Under the pieces are notes generated by a model, which saw nothing but the letters and a program-made list of their open reading frames with translations, was not told the DNA's origin and searched no databases. From Candidatus Brocadia sp. WS118 (GTDB lineage: Bacteria > Planctomycetota > Brocadiia > Brocadiales > Brocadiaceae), in contig PHFX01000016.1 of assembly GCA_007618135.1 (NCBI GenBank), positions 1 to 38,282 on the forward strand: 38,282 bases of DNA. Reading direction: 5' to 3'. A program made the position numbers and the translations under genes. Shown here piece after piece: positions 34,671-38,282 of the stretch (positions are counted from its first letter, which is position 1; each line of letters opens with the position of its first letter).

Positions 34671-37600
34671 ATGATTGTTTCTCCTGAAATGCTTGGGCTG
34701 ATCGAACGATTCGACACCAATCGCGAGGCGTATCGTTCCGGGACATACAATGAAACCCAGCTCCGTCGTGAATTTATCGATCCATTCTTTAAAATTCTGG
34801 GCTGGGATGTTGACAATGAGAAGGGCTATGCCGAGGCGTATAAAGACGTCATCCACGAGGATTCCGTAAAGGTTGGCGGTATGACGAAGGCCCCGGACTA
34901 CTGCTTCCGCATCGGAGGCGTCCGCAAATTCTTCGTGGAAACAAAGAAGCCCTCCGTCAACCTTAAAGATGATGCCGACCCTGCATTTCAACTGCGCCGC
35001 TACGCATGGTCTGCCAAGCTCCCGCTCAGTATTCTCACCGACTTCGAGGAGTTCGTCGTTTACGATTGCAGGATAAAACCCGATAAGTCAGACAAGTCTT
35101 CCACAGCCCGTATCCTCTATCTCAACCACACCGAGTATGCACAGCGCTGGGATGAGATCGCCTCCATCTTCTCACGTGAAGCGGTACTCAAAGGCGCCTT
35201 TGATAAATACGCCGAATCGGGCAAGGGCAAAAAAGGCACCGCATCGGTTGATGATGCCTTTCTGCATGAGATCGAATCCTGGCGCGACACGCTTGCCCGC
35301 AACCTGGCGTTACGGAATCCTGATTTGACCCAGCACGACACGAACTTTGCCGTCCAGCGTATCATCGACCGTATTATCTTCCTGCGTATCTGTGAGGATC
35401 GCGGCATCGAAAAATACGGTCGCCTCATGGCCTTGCAGAACGGTGACCGCGTGTACGCACGCCTCTGCGAAATGTTCCATCGCGCTGATGAACGCTACAA
35501 CTCCGGCTTGTTTCACTTCCAAAAGGAAAAGGGCCGTGCTGAATCGCCAGACACCCTCACCCTAGGCTTGACCATTGACGACAGTGCGCTCAAGGATATC
35601 ATCAAAAACCTGTACTATCCCGACAGCCCCTATGAATTCTCCGTCCTTTCGGCTGACATCCTGGGTCAGGTCTACGAGCAATTCCTGGGCAAGATAATCC
35701 GCCTAACGGCTGGCCATCGTGCTGTGGTAGAGGACAAGCCTGAGGTCAAGAAGGCAGGCGGGGTTTACTACACACCGACGTATATTGTTGACTACATCGT
35801 AAAGAATACCGTTGGTCGCCTGGTTACCCCCCCTTATTCCCCCCGTAAACGTGGGGAAAATATTTCCCTCCCCGTTTACGGGGAGGGCCAGGGTGGGGTT
35901 GCTGCTCACCTTCCCGGGAAAACACGAGGGGGTGATAAACTCTTGTGCAACATTACCCCCAAACAGGTATCCAAACTGAGAATCCTCGACCCTGCCTGCG
36001 GCTCAGGCTCCTTTCTCCTGGGCGCCTATGAATACCTGCTTGACTGGCACCGCGACTGGTACGTGACCAATGGCCCTGAGAAATGGTCAACGGGACGCTC
36101 ACCGGCATTATACCAATCTGGAAAATCCGAAATCCGAAGTCCAAAATCCGAAACAGATAGTTGGCGACTAACCACCGCAGAACGTAAGCGCATCCTGCTC
36201 AACAACATCTACGGTGTGGACATCGACCCGCAGGCCGTGGAGGTAACTAAGCTGTCACTGCTTTTGAAGGTGCTGGAAGGCGAGTCAGAGCAGACGATTG
36301 TAAGACAGCTCAAACTCTTCCACGAACGCGCCCTGCCCGATCTTGGCAATAACATCAAGTGTGGCAACTCACTCATCGGCACGGATTTTTATAACACACC
36401 CTTAACCCCTCCCGTATCGGAGTACGGGACAAGCCTTTTTAGAGAGGAAAAGGCGGACTCCCCTCTAGCAAGAGGGGCCGGGGGTGTGTCAGACGAGGAA
36501 CGATACCGCATCAATCCATTCGACTGGGACAAAGAATTCCCGGAGACCATGCAAGCAGGCGGGTTTGACGTAGTGATCGGAAACCCGCCGTATGTAAGAC
36601 AAGAAGGCTTAGGCGACCTGAAAGAATATCTCCAACGTAAATACACGGTATATCATGGGATGGCAGACCTCTATGCGTATTTTATTGAGAAAGGTGTTTC
36701 GCTGCTCAGGGATAAAGGGCGTTTCGGCTACATCGTTGCAAACAAGTGGATGCGGGCGAATTATGGTGAGCCGCTCAGAAAGTGGTTAAAGCAACAAGGT
36801 ATTGCGCAAATTGTTGATTTTGGGGACCTGCCGGTATTCCAGCAAGCCACAACGTATCCCTGCATCCTCGTCATCGGAAAAGACACATCTCCATCTGCCA
36901 CTCCTGATGGTTCAGCCTTGCAGCCTGAACCAGGTATTTTGATTCAATCGAAGAGGACTGCACCATTAAGATCGGCAAAGAAGCCTATTACCACGCTTTT
37001 CGTGACTCAGGTAAAGACACTTGAATTTGAAAGCCTGGAAGTCTATGTAAAAGGAAACCGCCATGCTGTAAAACTTGCCACCCTTGATGACACGGGCTGG
37101 TCGCTTGCAGACGAACGAAGCGCTGCGCTGCTCAACAAGCTGAAAAAGGCCGGAATTCCTTTGAAAGAATATGTGAAGGGTAAAATCTATCGAGGTGTTT
37201 TAACAGGGCTCAATGAGGCATTTGTAATCGATGCAGAAACAAGGAATCGGCTCATTTCTGAAGACCCTAAAAGCAAAGAGATTATAAAGCCATTCCTGAT
37301 AGGGCGAGACGTTAAACGTTATCAGCCGCCAACGTGCAAGCAATTTTTGATTTTTACCAGACGTGGATTCGATATCCAAAAATATCCTGCCATAGAAAAG
37401 TATTTAAGCCAGTATAAAGAACTGCTTATGCCAAAACCGAAGGACTGGAAGGGTAGTAATTGGAAAGGAAGAAAACCTGGATCCTACAAATGGTATGAAA
37501 TTCAAGATGCAGTTGACTACTATGCTGAGTTTGAAAAACCAAAGATAATTATTCCAACTATTGTGCAAAACGCCTCATATACCTTAGATATTTCAGGTTT

Positions 37601-37994
37601 TTATTCGAATGACAAAACATCTATTATTGGTACAGAAGATTTATACTTGCTTGGAATATTGAATTCAAGAGTGGCCGACTTCGTCATGCATTCGATTTCC
37701 TCTACCAAACAGGGTGGTTATTTTGAATATAAACCCATGTATTTTTCACAAATTCCCATTCATACAATTGACTCATCCAACCCATCGGATAAATCGTGCC
37801 ACTATAGCATGGTTGCTCTTATCAGACAGATGCTCGAACTGCACAAGCAATTATTATCGGCAAAGACGGATCATGACAAGACCGTCATCCGGCGTCAAAT
37901 TGACGCCACCGACCGCCAGATTGACCGGTTGGTGTACGAATTGTACGGATTAACGGAGGAGGAAATTAAAATTGTTGAGGAAGGAACAACATGA
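34671..37994 (+). CDS. Type IIG restriction-modification enzyme (fused nuclease and N6-adenine methyltransferase)
   Basis: One polypeptide of 1107 residues would both cleave and methylate DNA. An N-terminal nuclease domain shows a PD...ExK core: Pro75-Asp76 and Glu90-x-Lys92 (FFVETKKPS). A helical linker precedes the methyltransferase: SAM-binding motif I DPACGSGSF at 440-448 and catalytic motif IV NPPY at 638-641 (gamma-type order, adenine N6). A C-terminal TaqI-like specificity domain covers about 800-1050. Four stretches look like in-frame repeat insertions (about 386-410, 484-495, 575-607, 746-754), all outside catalytic motifs. The frame is intact throughout. The start ATG 34671 has no clear ribosome-binding site. 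No separate restriction or methylase gene is visible beside it. Confidence 0.9.
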   Translation: MIVSPEMLGLIERFDTNREAYRSGTYNETQLRREFIDPFFKILGWDVDNEKGYAEAYKDVIHEDSVKVGGMTKAPDYCFRIGGVRKFFVETKKPSVNLKDDADPAFQLRRYAWSAKLPLSILTDFEEFVVYDCRIKPDKSDKSSTARILYLNHTEYAQRWDEIASIFSREAVLKGAFDKYAESGKGKKGTASVDDAFLHEIESWRDTLARNLALRNPDLTQHDTNFAVQRIIDRIIFLRICEDRGIEKYGRLMALQNGDRVYARLCEMFHRADERYNSGLFHFQKEKGRAESPDTLTLGLTIDDSALKDIIKNLYYPDSPYEFSVLSADILGQVYEQFLGKIIRLTAGHRAVVEDKPEVKKAGGVYYTPTYIVDYIVKNTVGRLVTPPYSPRKRGENISLPVYGEGQGGVAAHLPGKTRGGDKLLCNITPKQVSKLRILDPACGSGSFLLGAYEYLLDWHRDWYVTNGPEKWSTGRSPALYQSGKSEIRSPKSETDSWRLTTAERKRILLNNIYGVDIDPQAVEVTKLSLLLKVLEGESEQTIVRQLKLFHERALPDLGNNIKCGNSLIGTDFYNTPLTPPVSEYGTSLFREEKADSPLARGAGGVSDEERYRINPFDWDKEFPETMQAGGFDVVIGNPPYVRQEGLGDLKEYLQRKYTVYHGMADLYAYFIEKGVSLLRDKGRFGYIVANKWMRANYGEPLRKWLKQQGIAQIVDFGDLPVFQQATTYPCILVIGKDTSPSATPDGSALQPEPGILIQSKRTAPLRSAKKPITTLFVTQVKTLEFESLEVYVKGNRHAVKLATLDDTGWSLADERSAALLNKLKKAGIPLKEYVKGKIYRGVLTGLNEAFVIDAETRNRLISEDPKSKEIIKPFLIGRDVKRYQPPTCKQFLIFTRRGFDIQKYPAIEKYLSQYKELLMPKPKDWKGSNWKGRKPGSYKWYEIQDAVDYYAEFEKPKIIIPTIVQNASYTLDISGFYSNDKTSIIGTEDLYLLGILNSRVADFVMHSISSTKQGGYFEYKPMYFSQIPIHTIDSSNPSDKSCHYSMVALIRQMLELHKQLLSAKTDHDKTVIRRQIDATDRQIDRLVYELYGLTEEEIKIVEEGTT
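35826..35900. repeat. In-frame palindromic insertion A inside the type IIG gene
   Basis: A 75-nt C/G-rich palindrome (core GTAAACG ... CGTTTAC; outer CCCCTTATT ... CCAGGGTGGGG) encodes a PPYSPRKRGENISLPVYGEG-like stretch. The stretch lies between the NTVGRLV segment and the residues leading into motif I. Its length is a multiple of three. It belongs to a CCCTGGCCCTCCCC-type repeat distinct from insertion C. Confidence 0.75.
36121..36155. repeat. In-frame heptamer repeat (CGAAATC)5 inside the type IIG gene
   Basis: Five consecutive 7-nt units (GAAAATC, CGAAATC, CGAAGTC, CAAAATC, CGAAACA) encode GKSEIRSPKSET. They lie in the loop between the YQ of GRSPALYQ and the conserved WRLTTAERKRILLNNIYGVD block. 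Similar heptamer words occur outside the four-helix-bundle element (near 31670) and upstream of uvrA. Confidence 0.7.
36394..36489. repeat. In-frame palindromic insertion C inside the type IIG gene
   Basis: This 96-nt (32-codon) element has arms ACACACCCTTAACCCCTC (36394-36411) and GAGGGGCCGGGGGTGTGT (36472-36489), 16 of 18 complementary. The right arm is the exact inverse of the left arm of the intergenic element at 34538-34555. It adds a Pro/Gly/Ala-rich loop (TPLTPPVSEYG ... LARGAGGV) between the conserved GNSLIGTDFY and RINPFDWDKEFP segments. Confidence 0.85.
36907..36932. repeat. Short palindrome D inside the type IIG gene
   Basis: TGGTTCAG and CTGAACCA enclose CCTTGCAGC. It matches the hairpin just downstream of the gene (38006-38028, GGTTCA...TTGCAGC...TGAACC) at 19 of 23 positions. 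It encodes DGSALQPEPG within a Ser/Pro-rich segment (about 735-770) that looks like added sequence. Confidence 0.6.
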
Positions 37995-38005
37995 AATTTC
38001 AAGTG

Positions 38006-38028
38006 GGTTCAAATTTGCAGCTTGAACC
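38006..38028. repeat. Hairpin repeat just downstream of the type IIG gene
   Basis: GGTTCAA and TTGAACC flank ATTTGCAGC. It is a second copy of palindrome D. No T-run follows, so it is not a clear terminator. Confidence 0.55.
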
Positions 38029-38136
38029 AGAGCTTTAATATACCCACTGGTTTAAATTCCTTAGCGTTGTTAGCTGACAAACTATGGGGTTCTGGTCATA
38101 TACCTGAACTCGCGAATTAATGGAACATCGTGTTTT

Positions 38137-38163
38137 CTCCTCTAAAAAGAGGGGATTAAGGGG
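38137..38163. repeat. Half copy of the ACACACCCC palindrome family
   Basis: A CTCCTCTAAAAAGAGGGGATT-like stretch followed by AAGGGG matches the inner and right part of the element at 34538-34610. The outer GTGTGT end is missing. Confidence 0.6.
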
Positions 38164-38187
38164 CATAAGCGTTAACTTAACAAAGTC

Positions 38188-38282
38188 CTAAATTTTAATT
38201 AAATTTTCCAACAATTGCATCTGCGAAGCTCTTTTTCTTGGATTTTCAGTTAGCATAAATGATATCCACTCCCACTCCTTAA
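38188..38282 (-). CDS. 3' end of an unidentified gene running off the window
   Basis: On the minus strand the last 30 codons before TAG (38188-38190) are open to the window edge. They read as a plausible protein C-terminus: KEWEWISFML, then TENPRKRASQMQLLENLIKI. I do not recognise the family. It is convergent with the type IIG gene and could be part of the same defence locus, but nothing in the visible piece shows this. A 95-nt open frame can occur by chance. Confidence 0.5.
   Translation of the reverse strand, partial: KEWEWISFMLTENPRKRASQMQLLENLIKI

Noticed and set aside
34500-36500. Possible CRISPR-like repeats around the type IIG gene
   Set aside because: The repeats are palindromic, unequally spaced and lack unique spacers of constant size; no cas gene is present.
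37991-38038. Fifteen-codon frame overlapping the type IIG stop as ATGA
   Set aside because: The overlap looks like coupling, but the product is only 15 residues and is mostly the hairpin repeat.
38000-38040. tRNA-like TTCAAAT and paired arms after the type IIG gene
   Set aside because: There is no acceptor, D or anticodon arm; it is a simple hairpin repeat shared with the gene interior.

Overview
The window looks like chromosomal DNA from a Gram-negative-type bacterium of moderate GC content. An anammox planctomycete (Candidatus Brocadiales, e.g. Brocadia, Kuenenia or Jettenia) is my best inference. It rests on the mix of pilMNOP/secretin genes, a GldA/F/G-DUF4340 ABC cluster, a GEMM riboswitch, the style of the type IIG enzyme, and the abundance of short palindromic and heptamer repeats. 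No single marker gene here proves it. The first ~6 kb is visibly more A/T-rich than the middle.

Layout. (1) 189-6327, plus strand: a type IV pilus / type II secretion-like operon. It holds a PilM protein extended by a PilN-like half, PilO-like and PilP-like membrane proteins, a TPR-containing secretin, and a small membrane-anchored protein. (2) 6341-7296, minus: a peptidoglycan amidase driven by a consensus promoter and preceded by a cyclic-di-GMP-I (GEMM) riboswitch and a terminator-like hairpin. (3) 7401-14890, minus: HtrA protease, then a DUF4340 / GldG-like / ABC permease / ABC ATPase operon. (4) 15244-17460: an RpoZ-like omega subunit (minus) and the cysK-cysE cysteine pair (plus). (5) 17739-19706: an LsrF-like aldolase and a zinc alcohol dehydrogenase. 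(6) 19707-20128: a small wreck in which a transposase fragment has cut off the 3' end of a Phd/YefM antitoxin whose promoter and operator are still intact. (7) 20270-25654: M20 peptidase, polyprenol-phosphate mannosyltransferase-like GT2, and uvrA (minus). (8) 25655-27100: a decayed stretch with an ACR3 arsenite pump remnant, a small conserved-looking protein, a MITE-like palindrome and a dispersed repeat. (9) 27102-30561, minus: nucleotide-sugar dehydrogenase followed one base later by glyS. (10) 30674-34441, plus: a YhaM-like exoribonuclease with an apparently leaderless promoter, then an intervening-sequence-like element carrying a broken four-helix-bundle gene, then RNase R. (11) 34671-37994: a type IIG restriction-methylation enzyme whose reading frame has absorbed at least four repeat insertions without losing frame. 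(12) The 3' end of an unknown minus-strand gene runs off the right edge.

The most unusual signals are three. The first is the repeat families that sit both between genes and in frame inside the restriction-modification gene; one arm is an exact 18-nt match to an intergenic copy just upstream of that gene. The second is the terminal-inverted-repeat element carrying a four-helix-bundle ORF, organised like a 23S rRNA intervening sequence but located between two ribonuclease genes. The third is the promoter-GEMM-terminator-amidase unit, which suggests second-messenger control of cell-wall remodelling. No CRISPR array, tRNA or rRNA gene was seen.
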